Assembly: GCA_019420325.1 (NCBI GenBank) | Contig: JAHZHK010000004.1 | Location: 1-44,337, forward strand | DNA from: Coriobacteriaceae bacterium | GTDB lineage: Bacteria > Actinomycetota > Coriobacteriia > Coriobacteriales > UMGS124 | DNA length: 44,337 nt | Direction of reading: 5' to 3' | Part shown: in pieces, positions 14,939-22,669 of the stretch | How positions within the stretch are numbered: position 1 is the first letter of the stretch | Layout: every line of letters begins with the position of its first letter | Translations under genes and position numbers: made by a program | Notes under the pieces: generated by a model | What the model was told of the DNA's origin: nothing | Database searches by the model: none | Seen by the model: only the letters and a program-made list of their open reading frames with translations

Positions 14939-16120
14939 TTAAGCCTTGCGGTAAAAGTCGTTCCAAATCATCTCGAGGTACTCCTGCGACAGGAACTGCT
15001 TGATTTTGGCGAACGTGTCCTCGTTGCGCAGGCCCGGGCCGCCTTCGGTGTAGTCGATGCAGGCCATGGCGCACCAGGTGAGGCCGCGCAGGCAGGTCAC
15101 GGTGAGGTAGCCGTCGAGCCGCTCGTGCAGGCCCTGCGTGGGGAAGCGCCCGGCAACGGCCTGCTCGTACTCGTTAAGGAAGGCCTCTCGCTGCACGCGG
15201 TTGAGAATCGTGCCCGTCTTCCAGTTGGTGGTTGTGGGCACCAGGAAGTGAGACAGGTCCTGCTCGGCCACGCTGAGCAGGGGTTTCTCCCAGTCGATGA
15301 GGTAGCTGGGCCGGGTGTCGTCACCGATGAGGAAGTTGTGCGAGTTGAGCTCGGTGTTGGCGATGCAGAGACGCTGCCCTGCAAGCTCGCCCGCATCCTG
15401 CGCGATGGCGAATGCCTGCCGCATCATGGCCTCGACGCGCTCCACGACGAAGCCCTCGGCTGCGTGCCAGGTGCGGTACTTCTCAAACATCTGCCGGCAT
15501 TCCTGGGCGATGCCGAGCAGCGGGTTGGCGGGACAGATGAGAGCCTGTCGGGCCGCGGCCGGCACTTCGATCGCGTGGATGTCGGCCAGGATGCGTGCCG
15601 CTTCGGGCATGTCGGTTTGGTATGAAAGGGGGCGTCCGGGCAGGAGCTCCTCAACGCCCACGCCCCAAGGCACGGCCTCGCGGCTTGCGTCGCACCACAG
15701 CGCCCGCGGCGTGCGACCGCAGGGTTCGAGCAGGTCAAGTGCGGAAAACTCGTAGGCAATCTGCCTTTCCAGGTGCATTTGGGACACGTGGTTCACGCGC
15801 ATGACAAGCCGCTCGCTGCGCACGCCGCCGCGCGCCTCGAGCTGGTCGAGCGCCGCCTGGGGTGCTGCGAACCAGTAGTTGACGTTGCACTCTCCCTGGG
15901 CGAGGCGATGCAGTTGCGGGGCGGGATCCTCGATCCCCAGGGCGCGGCGCAGCCCCGCACATGTCTCAAGGTAGTGCTGAAGCGCAGCGAGCTCATCCGC
16001 CGCCCCTGCCAGCTCATCCGCCGCCCCTGCCAGCTCGCCCGCCGCCCCTGCCAGCTCGCCTACCGTGCCCGCGCCCGTGCGCTCGCCCGTCGCGCCCGCG
16101 CATTCAGCTTGCTTGGTCAT
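14939..16120 (-). CDS. APH/choline-kinase-fold phosphotransferase
   Basis: A 393-residue kinase of the aminoglycoside/choline kinase superfamily, cytosolic. Residues 1-48 are a repeat-rich tail (GELAGAA, DELAGAA). The fold starts near GECNVNYWF (71-83). The catalytic loop is ANTELNSHNFL (254-264), where the usual HxDxxxxN is changed to NTExxxxN, and the metal site is IDWEK (275-279). A Glu in place of the catalytic Asp may be a subfamily trait and does not by itself mean loss of activity. AAAGGAAGGA lies just before the ATG. It follows a YnjBCD-like importer by 179 nt on the same strand, so it may phosphorylate the imported alcohol, possibly thiamine-, choline- or sugar-like; this is inference. 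Confidence 0.8.
   Translation of the reverse strand: MTKQAECAGATGERTGAGTVGELAGAAGELAGAADELAGAADELAALQHYLETCAGLRRALGIEDPAPQLHRLAQGECNVNYWFAAPQAALDQLEARGGVRSERLVMRVNHVSQMHLERQIAYEFSALDLLEPCGRTPRALWCDASREAVPWGVGVEELLPGRPLSYQTDMPEAARILADIHAIEVPAAARQALICPANPLLGIAQECRQMFEKYRTWHAAEGFVVERVEAMMRQAFAIAQDAGELAGQRLCIANTELNSHNFLIGDDTRPSYLIDWEKPLLSVAEQDLSHFLVPTTTNWKTGTILNRVQREAFLNEYEQAVAGRFPTQGLHERLDGYLTVTCLRGLTWCAMACIDYTEGGPGLRNEDTFAKIKQFLSQEYLEMIWNDFYRKA
15990..16060 (-). repeat. 21-bp tandem repeat in the kinase N-terminus
   Basis: Three near-identical 21-bp units starting at 15991, 16012 and 16033, with a decayed fourth at 16054, encode (D/G)ELAGAA repeats at the start of the phosphotransferase. Confidence 0.8.
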
Positions 16121-16299
16121 GCGTCCTTCCTTTCAATGTTGAGCCCTGCAGACCGCACCTGGTCGCTGCGTGTCCGTGCCTCGTCGCTGGCTGGCGTCGC
16201 CTTGGTCCCCCCCAATGCATCGCGGATGCGCGTCGCGCGCTCAAAATACCTGCTAGATGCGCTGCAGTGCAACCCTTTGCGCAACCGCCTTTCGCTATC

Positions 16300-17166
16300 T
16301 TACCTGTCGAGGGCCCCAAGCGCCTCGTCTAAGGGCTTGACAGCCGTGACGCCGGCGCGGGTGCGCACCAAAAGCGCGGGGCCGTCTGGAATCGTCGCGG
16401 CGACGCGCAGTTTGCGAGCGCTGAACTCGCCGCGCTCAACGGTGCCTTCGATGGCGACCGTGTCCTTGAAGAGCTTGCCTACCGAGTCGGTCGCGGGGTG
16501 CAGGAGGATGTCGGCCCCTGTCCCCACTTGCTCGATTGCGCCATGGGCCATGCACACAACCTGGTCGCTCATGGTGACGGCCTCCACCAGGTCGTGCGTT
16601 ACCATGAGGACCGTGAGGTCGAGCGCGTCGTGAAGCGCAAGGACGAGCTCTCGCATGTCTTCGCGCAGCGACTCGTCGAGGGCGCTGAAAGGCTCGTCCA
16701 TGAGGACTGCGCGCGGGTTTGCCACCAGGGCGCGCGCAAGTGCCACGCGCTGGCGCTGGCCGCCTGAAATCTCATGCGTGCGCCGTGTCCCCAGGCCTGC
16801 GAGCTGCACGTTTTCGAGCATGCGTTGCGCTTGGGCGCGTCGCTGCTCGCGTCCCACGCCGCGCACTTTGAGCGGGAACGCCACGTTGTCGAGCACAGAC
16901 ATGTTTGGGAAGAGCCGCGCGTCTTGGAACACCATCGAGACCCCGCGCTTGTTGGCGGGCAGGTCGTCCACGGCCACCCCGTCGAACAGGACGCGCCCCT
17001 CGTCGTGCACAGCCAGGCCGTTCGCCACGCGCAGCAGCGTGGTCTTGCCCGCGCCGCTCTCGCCCAGAATGGAGACGAACGCGCGGTCGGGCACGCTCAG
17101 GGTCACGTCGCGCAGCAGCGGCGTGCCCTGCAGTGCCAGGCAGATGTGGTCGAAGTCGATGCGCAT
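16300..17166 (-). CDS. ynjD: ABC importer ATPase (YnjD-like)
   Basis: A 288-residue nucleotide-binding subunit. Walker A is GESGAGKT (35-42), the Q-loop is MVFQDARLF, the signature is ISGGQ (133-137, Ile in place of the usual Leu), Walker B is AVLMDEP, and the H-loop His is in VTHDLVEA. A short C-terminal extension could be a regulatory part. It starts 6 nt after the upstream permease gene. With two permeases and a YnjB-like binding protein it completes a type I importer whose closest known set is E. coli YnjBCD, related to thiamine/iron/sulfate-type importers. Substrate unknown. Confidence 0.88.
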   Translation of the reverse strand: MRIDFDHICLALQGTPLLRDVTLSVPDRAFVSILGESGAGKTTLLRVANGLAVHDEGRVLFDGVAVDDLPANKRGVSMVFQDARLFPNMSVLDNVAFPLKVRGVGREQRRAQAQRMLENVQLAGLGTRRTHEISGGQRQRVALARALVANPRAVLMDEPFSALDESLREDMRELVLALHDALDLTVLMVTHDLVEAVTMSDQVVCMAHGAIEQVGTGADILLHPATDSVGKLFKDTVAIEGTVERGEFSARKLRVAATIPDGPALLVRTRAGVTAVKPLDEALGALDR

Positions 17167-17172
17167 GGCAGG

Positions 17173-18048
17173 TCAGCTTTCGTAATACGCGGTTTCTTCG
17201 ACCGAGCGCAGCTTGTGAATGAGCAGCTCGAAGACGAGGAAAACCGTCAGGGTGACGGAGATGAAGACGATTCCGTAGGCGCCGGCGATCGTGCGGTCGC
17301 CGCCTCCCAGGTACGGGAAGAGCACGAGCGCGAAGGTCCGGACGGCCCCGCCTCCGATGAGCAGGGTGAGGAAGTACTGGGAAAACGAGAGGATATAGCA
17401 CATGAGCAGGGAGGATGCGATGCCGGGGGCAAGGCCGGGCAGCGTTGCGTGCACAAGCGTGGAGATGCGCCCCGCCCCACAGGTGAGAGACGCCTCCTCC
17501 ATGCGCCGGCCGGCCGCGTAGGTGACGTCGCACATGATGCTCATCGCGTAGGGCAGCGCCACGATGCTGTGCGCGAGGATCACGCCGCCCACGCTGCGTG
17601 CCAGGCCGAGCTTGATGAAGGCGACCTGCACGCCCATGGCGAAGACGGTTCCCGGGATGAGGAACGGCAGCATCGTGGCGAACTCAAAGACGCGCCGGCC
17701 TTTCCATGTGTGCAGGCAGATGGCGCGAGCGCCCAGGGTCGCCACGCAGGTGGTGAAGGCCGCGCATGCGATGGCTATGCCGATGGAGAGCCACAGGCTT
17801 CCCAGGCCCGTGGCGGAGTCGGCGAGCACCGTCTCAAAGCCGCGTGCGGTGAGGCTGGCGGGCGCAAGGCTCGGCCAGGGCCATGCCGCCGAGACCGACC
17901 AGGTTGCAACGATGGCGATGGGAATGAGCACCAAGATGAGGTGAACGGTCAGGTAGACGCGGGCCCAGAAGGTAACCTTGGGGGCCTTGGATCTCCGGGG
18001 CTCGTTGGTGCCCTTGGACCCCGGGCGCCCTCTCATTTCGCTACGCAT
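17173..18048 (-). CDS. ABC importer permease, second subunit
   Basis: A 291-residue integral membrane permease of the BPD/MetI-like family with about six membrane segments and an EAA-like loop (MEEASLTCGAGRISTLV). I chose the ATG at 18048 because GGAGG lies 5 nt before it and it overlaps the upstream stop by 8 nt; the frame is open further up but without such a site. E. coli YnjC is a fused permease of roughly double length, whereas here the two halves are separate genes. It pairs with the permease encoded immediately upstream. Confidence 0.86.
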   Translation of the reverse strand: MRSEMRGRPGSKGTNEPRRSKAPKVTFWARVYLTVHLILVLIPIAIVATWSVSAAWPWPSLAPASLTARGFETVLADSATGLGSLWLSIGIAIACAAFTTCVATLGARAICLHTWKGRRVFEFATMLPFLIPGTVFAMGVQVAFIKLGLARSVGGVILAHSIVALPYAMSIMCDVTYAAGRRMEEASLTCGAGRISTLVHATLPGLAPGIASSLLMCYILSFSQYFLTLLIGGGAVRTFALVLFPYLGGGDRTIAGAYGIVFISVTLTVFLVFELLIHKLRSVEETAYYES

Positions 18049-18937
18049 GGGTGCCTCCCGCCTGCCTGCGGTCACGCAGCGCGATGCTTGCGAAGTAGAC
18101 GATTGCGGCCAGCGAGCACAGAAGCGTCGTGGTGCCGTTGAGCGCCATCGCGTAGCAGCGGTTCACGATGTCGGGGTCTTGGAACTCGATGAAGGCAAGG
18201 ACCGGCAGCGTTTTGGGCGCGGTGGGACCCAGCAGGAACGGCACCTCATAGCTGCCCAGGGCAAAGACGAACACCACGAGGAAGGCACGCAGGATAGCGC
18301 CCGCGCACAGGGGCAGTGTCACCTGCAGGAAGGTCTGGCGAGCGGTGGCACCGCAGGTGCGCGCCGCCTCGCCCAGGCTGCCCGAGATGTGCCCCATGAG
18401 GGAGACGGTGCAAAAGGCCAGGTAGGGGATTTCTTTCCAGGCGTACACGAGGATGATGCCCCAACCCGACGGAGCGCCCGTCGCGCTTGAGAAGTCGCTG
18501 GGCGTGGCGATGGCGCCCACCAGGTGCAGCAGGCGCGCGACCAGGCCCGACCCGGAGAACGCGAACATGACGGCCATGGCCACGAGGGCATGCATCGTCA
18601 TGATGGGAACCTGCAGGGCGGCGAGCCGCGCAACGCGGCCCGCCTTGGCTTTGACCAGCATGTATGACAGGGCCACGCCGCCCACGAGCGCAATGATCGA
18701 CGAGACGAGCGCGAGGTACACGCTGTACAGCAGCGAGGAGAGCAGGTCCTCGCGCGCAAGGATCTGCCCGTAGTATTCGAGCGTGGGGGTGTGCATGTCC
18801 AAAAACGGCATGATGCCGAACCCCTGGGCCACCCCGTTTGCCACGCCAAAGATAAACACGCAGGCAAGAAGCGCCGCCGGCAGGGCGAGTAGATAGGGGG
18901 CGACGCGGCTGCGCGTCTTCCTTGGCAGAAGGCTCAT
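18041..18937 (-). CDS. ABC importer permease, first subunit
   Basis: A 298-residue permease with about six membrane segments starting at LLALPAALLACVFIFGVANG. The cytosolic EAA-like loop is visible as LGEAARTCGATARQTFLQVTLP. The gene begins 9 nt after the binding-protein gene and overlaps the next permease by 8 nt, so all four transporter genes form one operon. Together with the second permease it forms the membrane channel. The C-terminus ends in a short basic tail. Confidence 0.87.
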   Translation of the reverse strand: MSLLPRKTRSRVAPYLLALPAALLACVFIFGVANGVAQGFGIMPFLDMHTPTLEYYGQILAREDLLSSLLYSVYLALVSSIIALVGGVALSYMLVKAKAGRVARLAALQVPIMTMHALVAMAVMFAFSGSGLVARLLHLVGAIATPSDFSSATGAPSGWGIILVYAWKEIPYLAFCTVSLMGHISGSLGEAARTCGATARQTFLQVTLPLCAGAILRAFLVVFVFALGSYEVPFLLGPTAPKTLPVLAFIEFQDPDIVNRCYAMALNGTTTLLCSLAAIVYFASIALRDRRQAGGTHA

Positions 18938-18946
18938 GGACGCGGC

Positions 18947-20203
18947 CTACTTGCCGGGCACTTCGTCGTGCCAGATCTTTTCGAGAACAGGGATGACCGG
19001 GCCGCAGGCCTCGGCGATGGCGTGCTCGAGCTTCACGTCGAGGGGGAGCTGTGCGCTGCCGAGCTCCATCGCGTCGAAGGCGGCGCGGTCCTCCTTGCTG
19101 AGCTTGTCGAGGTCGAGCACCGTGATGCTGCCCAGCGTCTCGTAGCGGGCGAGCTGGTAGTCGGGGCTCAGGACCTCGTTGATTGCGACCATGGCCGCCT
19201 CCTTGTGAGGGGCGTTGGCGGCGATCGCCATGTAGTTGGTGTTGCCAACGGTACCCGTGTCAAGCACGAACGACCTGGTCGTGGCCGGAAGCAGGCCGTT
19301 GTCCACGTCGGTCTGGGGCTCGCCGTAGCCTGCGTCCATGATCAGCTCTCCGTCGGCGTACATCTGGTGCATGGTGGTGGAGTCGGCCGGGAAGGTCTTG
19401 CCCTGCTTCCAGAGATGGGGGTTGAGGGAGCGCAGGTACTCCATGCCGGGGGCGACAATGGCGCGCACCTCGTCCTCGCTGGGCTCGGTCATCGTGGCAA
19501 GCTTCTCAAACTCCTCCTGGCCCACGACGCCGGCGATGAGGCAGGAGATGATTGCGGTGCCGGTGAAGTCGCCGGGCTCGGGGTAGGTCACCATGCCGGG
19601 ATGGTCCTGGCAGAACTGCAGAAAGGTCTCGGGGTCGATGGGCGTCTCGGTCTGGGGGACCTGGGCGCTGTCCACCCAGAACACCATCTGAGCCTTGCCG
19701 TAGGGGGCCTCGTATCCCTCGACCGGGGTGCCGAAGTCGTAGGCGATGTCGGCGGCCTCGGTGTCCACGTAGTTCTGCACGTTGGGCAGGTCCTGGGCGA
19801 AGGGGCCCCACAGGTAGCCGTTGGCTTTGGCGCTGGCGAAGTTCTCGCCGTTGATCCAGATGAAGTCGATGCTGCCGCCGTCTTCGGTGAGGCCGGCCTG
19901 GAACTCGCCGGACAGCTGGGTCAGGATGTTGTTGATGTCCATGCCCACGAGCTCAAGCTCGATGTCGTACTTCTCTTTGAGGCGCGGGGCCAGGGTCTTG
20001 GTGATGAGCTCGTTGCGTGGGGCGCTGCCACCCCAGCCGTACCAGGCGACCTTGCTGCCGCGGGCGGCCTCGACGATGGCGTCCCAGTCGGTGGCGTCCT
20101 TGCCGAAAGCGTTGGAGGGAAGGGCGGCACCGGAAGCGGCGACGAGCGCGGTGGCGCCGGCCAGCTGCACAAACGAGCGACGGGAGAGCTTGGAGGAAAG
20201 CAT
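18947..20203 (-). CDS. ynjB: Tat-exported ABC substrate-binding protein (YnjB-like)
   Basis: A 418-residue extracytoplasmic binding protein. The N-terminus has a Tat signal (SRRSFVQLAGATALVAASGAA). The mature part shows YnjB landmarks: VAWYGWGGSAPRNELI, KEKYDIELELVGMD, GSIDFIWINGENFASAKANGYLWGPF and PYGKAQMVFWVDSA. The ATG at 20203 has AAAGGA 7 nt upstream; the longer open frame to 20665 has no supporting start. There is no lipobox, so how it is held at the cell surface is unclear. It begins the importer operon. The ligand is not known; a relationship to thiamine binding proteins is a family-level guess. Confidence 0.87.
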   Translation of the reverse strand: MLSSKLSRRSFVQLAGATALVAASGAALPSNAFGKDATDWDAIVEAARGSKVAWYGWGGSAPRNELITKTLAPRLKEKYDIELELVGMDINNILTQLSGEFQAGLTEDGGSIDFIWINGENFASAKANGYLWGPFAQDLPNVQNYVDTEAADIAYDFGTPVEGYEAPYGKAQMVFWVDSAQVPQTETPIDPETFLQFCQDHPGMVTYPEPGDFTGTAIISCLIAGVVGQEEFEKLATMTEPSEDEVRAIVAPGMEYLRSLNPHLWKQGKTFPADSTTMHQMYADGELIMDAGYGEPQTDVDNGLLPATTRSFVLDTGTVGNTNYMAIAANAPHKEAAMVAINEVLSPDYQLARYETLGSITVLDLDKLSKEDRAAFDAMELGSAQLPLDVKLEHAIAEACGPVIPVLEKIWHDEVPGK

Positions 20204-20697
20204 GTGCAGGTCCTTTCGGTTGGAGCGGTGCGGGTTGAAGAAACGAACCGGGAACGTGTGGGTGTGAGGCATGTGCACATATGCATGTATGCCTATATGT
20301 ATATGCCATACGGACGCCAGGCGGCCGATGATTCCGGCGCGAGATTGGCGCGCGCATGTGCGAGATGCTTGGACAAATGACGCCGGGGCCGCTCCGATGC
20401 GAACGCGAATGACGCGCATGCACGTGCGGGGTGTTCGAACAAGACGCAATGGCCTCGGGAGTCTCGCAATTTGCATGCGCATGCGTGAGACGTTTGACTG
20501 GTGAAGGATAAGCGCGAGACCGGGCTGTCGTGCAATCGACGTGCGTGTAGATGCGAGCCGCTTATGCCAGCAATGGAAGAAGTCGTGTCGGTCAAGGCGA
20601 CCGGTGTGCGTATGCACAAGAGGCTTGGAGCCCACAAGGCATCTTGTCACGGGCGGCTGGCACAATGGGAGCGCATGTACGCACGCGAGGGGCGTGT
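20204..20697. other. Intergenic regulatory-looking stretch upstream of ynjB
   Basis: No gene is supported. The stretch holds several palindromic or alternating segments (GCATGTGCACATATGCATG at about 20270, CATGCGCATGCG at about 20473) and an imperfect GTCTC-GCA/TGC-GAGAC hairpin at 20460-20490. An AT-rich block at about 20285-20310 could supply a minus-strand -10. I looked for a thiamine-pyrophosphate riboswitch and did not find its conserved boxes. Confidence 0.4.
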
Positions 20698-21045
20698 ATG
20701 TTCAAGCGCATCGCCGGCGGCCACGCAGAATGGCCGTCTTGGAACATGGAGCGGTCCCCTTTTGCTTGGGACCGCATGCAGAATGCGGCCATTGTAGCAG
20801 TGTTGTTGATTTTCGTGATGTTTCAGATGTGGTTCAGCTGTGGTGAGCGGTGCCGTTCGCCCAATGGAGGGGGTTTGCTTTTGACGTTTTGCCGCCGGGG
20901 GGCTAAAGTGTGTGCCGCTTTCATTCTGCGAAAGACGGTTGGCCATTCTGCGACGGGTGCACCTACGGGTGACCTGGCCATGTGTTCCCACGTTGTGCGG
21001 GAAGCCGTTTTTGCGAGGCAAAATCATCGCTGTACATATATATAA
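20698..21045 (+). CDS. Possible small membrane protein, hypothetical
   Basis: A 115-residue open frame starting MFKRIAGG at 20698 with GAGGGG 6 nt upstream. It has one strong hydrophobic segment (NAAIVAVLLIFVMFQMWF, about residues 29-46) and a Cys-containing tail. I do not recognise a family. The first third of the frame coincides with three consecutive hairpins, so this DNA could instead be an untranslated structured region. The only support is the ribosome-binding site and the membrane segment. Confidence 0.3.
   Translation: MFKRIAGGHAEWPSWNMERSPFAWDRMQNAAIVAVLLIFVMFQMWFSCGERCRSPNGGGLLLTFCRRGAKVCAAFILRKTVGHSATGAPTGDLAMCSHVVREAVFARQNHRCTYI
20751..20775. repeat. Perfect 8-bp hairpin, with neighbouring small hairpins
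   Basis: GCGGTCCC (20751-20758) and GGGACCGC (20768-20775) are perfect inverted repeats around a 9-nt loop. A GGCCA/TGGCC hairpin lies just before (about 20719-20735). A CCGCAT/ATGCGG hairpin overlaps its right side (20772-20788). No T-tract follows, so it is not a clear terminator. Confidence 0.55.
20881..20909 (+). promoter_or_regulatory. Candidate sigma-A-type promoter
   Basis: TTGACG (20881-20886), a 17-bp spacer and TAAAGT (20904-20909). It would give a ~480-nt leader before the rhodanese gene or drive an unrecognised RNA. A TATATATAAA block at about 21037-21046 could be a second -10. Confidence 0.45.
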
Positions 21046-21397
21046 AGCCAGGCGTGCGTTCTGCCGTGCGTCGGTTGGCATGAGACGGCCGCGCTGCGCG
21101 CGGTGCGGTTGCTGGTCGTCATATTACCTGCACCGCATGTTGCGCTGTGCATCGGCTAGATTGGCGCGTGCAACGTTGCATGTAGTGTCATGCCGGTCGG
21201 CATAACGGTCGTGCTGCGTGCGGTGCGATGACCAGGTGAGGTATGGTCGTGCTGCAGCAATTGCAGCGCAGCTGTCGGTCGCATCGCATGTTCGCTCGCC
21301 AGATATTTGCCGCGGTGGGATTGTCCTCGTTTTTTCGCAGGTATGTTTGCACTGCCCGTTCGGTTCCTTGTGTCCCCGTTTATTGGAGGTTATGTAC
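21046..21397 (+). other. Leader region before the rhodanese gene
   Basis: About 350 bp without a supported gene. A segment at about 21085-21110 is repeated imperfectly at about 21208-21230 (GGYCGYGCTGCGYGCGGTGCG), and its first part recurs at about 21245. A CAGATATTTGCCGCGGTGGG motif at about 21300 resembles a near-identical string at 9931. GGAGGT at 21385-21390 is the ribosome-binding site of the next gene. Confidence 0.4.
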
Positions 21398-22288
21398 ATG
21401 AAGAAGGCACTCCTGCTCTCCGGTCTGGTCGCCGTGGCCCTGTCCGCTGGCCTGGCTGGCTGCGGAAACGAGCCCGCCCCCAGCACGACCACGACCGGTG
21501 GCGACGCTGCCGCTGTGGAGGTCAAGGAAGTCGAGATGTCCTACATTTCGACCGCCGACCTGAAGGACAACATCGCCAACTCCGAGTACCTCGTGCTCGA
21601 CGTGCGCAAGGCCGCCGACTTCGAGGCCGGCCACATCCCCGGCGCCGTGAACGCCGACATGGACGCCGCCAAGGACGGCGACAATGAGTCTGGCATCGCC
21701 AACATGAAGGCTACTCTGGGCGACCCGGCCAAGGTTGACCAGAAGATCGTCCTGGTCTGCTACTCCGGCAAGCGCTACGCTCAGGCCGGCACCAACGTCC
21801 TGGCTGCTCTTGGCGCCAACATGGACAACGTCTATACCCTCGAGGGCGGCATGAAGGCTTGGGACGAGGCTTTCCCCGGCGCTCAGGTTGCCTCCAATGC
21901 TGAGGTGAAGGACGTTGAGATGGCCCAGCTCGCCCCCGCTGACCTTGAGGCTGCCCTTGCCGACGGCACCTACCTGGTCGTCGACGTGCGCAAGGCCGCT
22001 GACTTCGAGGCCGGCCACATCGCCGGTTCCATCAGCGCCGACATGGACGCTGCCAAGGAGGGCGACGCCCAGGCTGGCGTTGAGACCATGGCTGCCTCCA
22101 TGCTCGCCCAGTGCGGCGACATCTCCGGCACCGACCAGAAGATCGTCCTGGTCTGCTACTCCGGCAAGCGTTACGCCCAGTGCGCCACCAACTCCCTGGC
22201 CGTGCTTGGCGCCAACATGGACAACGTCTACACCCTCGAGGGTGGCATGAAGGCCTGGGAAGAGGCCGGCTACGCCGTCGAGAAGTAA
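21398..22288 (+). CDS. Tandem-rhodanese lipoprotein
   Basis: A 296-residue exported lipoprotein with a type II signal peptide (lipobox LAGC) and two rhodanese domains in tandem. Both have the intact active-site loop CYSGKRYA (Cys121 and Cys253) and the VLDVRKAADFEAGHI / VVDVRKAADFEAGHI start. The near-identity of the two halves indicates an internal duplication. Rhodanese cysteines carry persulfide sulfur or act in thiol transfer; outside the membrane it could handle sulfane sulfur or protect thiols. I chose ATG 21398 over ATG 21392 because GGAGGT then has 7-nt spacing instead of 1. A strong terminator follows, so it is probably transcribed alone. Confidence 0.9.
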   Translation: MKKALLLSGLVAVALSAGLAGCGNEPAPSTTTTGGDAAAVEVKEVEMSYISTADLKDNIANSEYLVLDVRKAADFEAGHIPGAVNADMDAAKDGDNESGIANMKATLGDPAKVDQKIVLVCYSGKRYAQAGTNVLAALGANMDNVYTLEGGMKAWDEAFPGAQVASNAEVKDVEMAQLAPADLEAALADGTYLVVDVRKAADFEAGHIAGSISADMDAAKEGDAQAGVETMAASMLAQCGDISGTDQKIVLVCYSGKRYAQCATNSLAVLGANMDNVYTLEGGMKAWEEAGYAVEK

Positions 22289-22320
22289 GACCGCGCGCCA
22301 ATAATCCAACGCCCGCATGC

Positions 22321-22363
22321 AAGCCCCGCTCCACGGAATCCGCAGCCGTGGGGCGGGGCTTTT
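22321..22363 (+). terminator. Terminator after the rhodanese gene
   Basis: AAGCCCCGCTCCACGG (22321-22336) pairs with CCGTGGGGCGGGGCTT (22346-22361), one G-T pair, 9-nt loop, followed by TT. Confidence 0.8.
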
Positions 22364-22364
22364 G

Positions 22365-22665
22365 CGTGCGAGGAGGCGGCCGACACGGCCGCGCGGGAGG
22401 CAGGACGTGCGGACCCAGCGGAGTGCGAGGCCTGGCGGCGTGTGCGGACCCAGCGGAGTGTGGGGCTTGGCGACGCGCGTGGGACCGGCGGAGTGCGGGG
22501 CCTGACGGCGCGCGGGGCCGACGAGGGGCATGCGGGGCCTGGCGGTGAGCGCGTGGCGCGGGGCCTGATGGCGTGCGGGGCGCGCGGGCCTGGCGGTGTG
22601 CGCGGGGCGCGGCGGCGTGCGCGGGGCGCGGGGGCCTGGCGGCGCGTACGAAGCCGACGTCGGCA
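22365..22665. repeat. Very GC-rich degenerate tandem repeats
   Basis: About 300 bp of degenerate units, roughly 34-36 bp long in the left half, each containing a variant of GCGGAGTGCGGGGCCTGGCGGC. The right half decays into shorter GGGCCTGGCGG and GCGCGGGGCG units. It lies between the rhodanese terminator and the end of the nucleoside hydrolase gene. Open frames through it in several phases are composition artefacts. Confidence 0.8.
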
Positions 22666-22669
22666 GGCT

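Noticed and set aside
20204..20700. Thiamine-pyrophosphate riboswitch upstream of the importer
   Set aside because: The conserved CTGAGA and ACCCTTTGAACCTGA-like boxes are absent on both strands.
21380..22531. 383-codon minus-strand open frame opposite the rhodanese gene
   Set aside because: Antisense to a clear lipoprotein gene and extends through its terminator and the GC-rich repeats.
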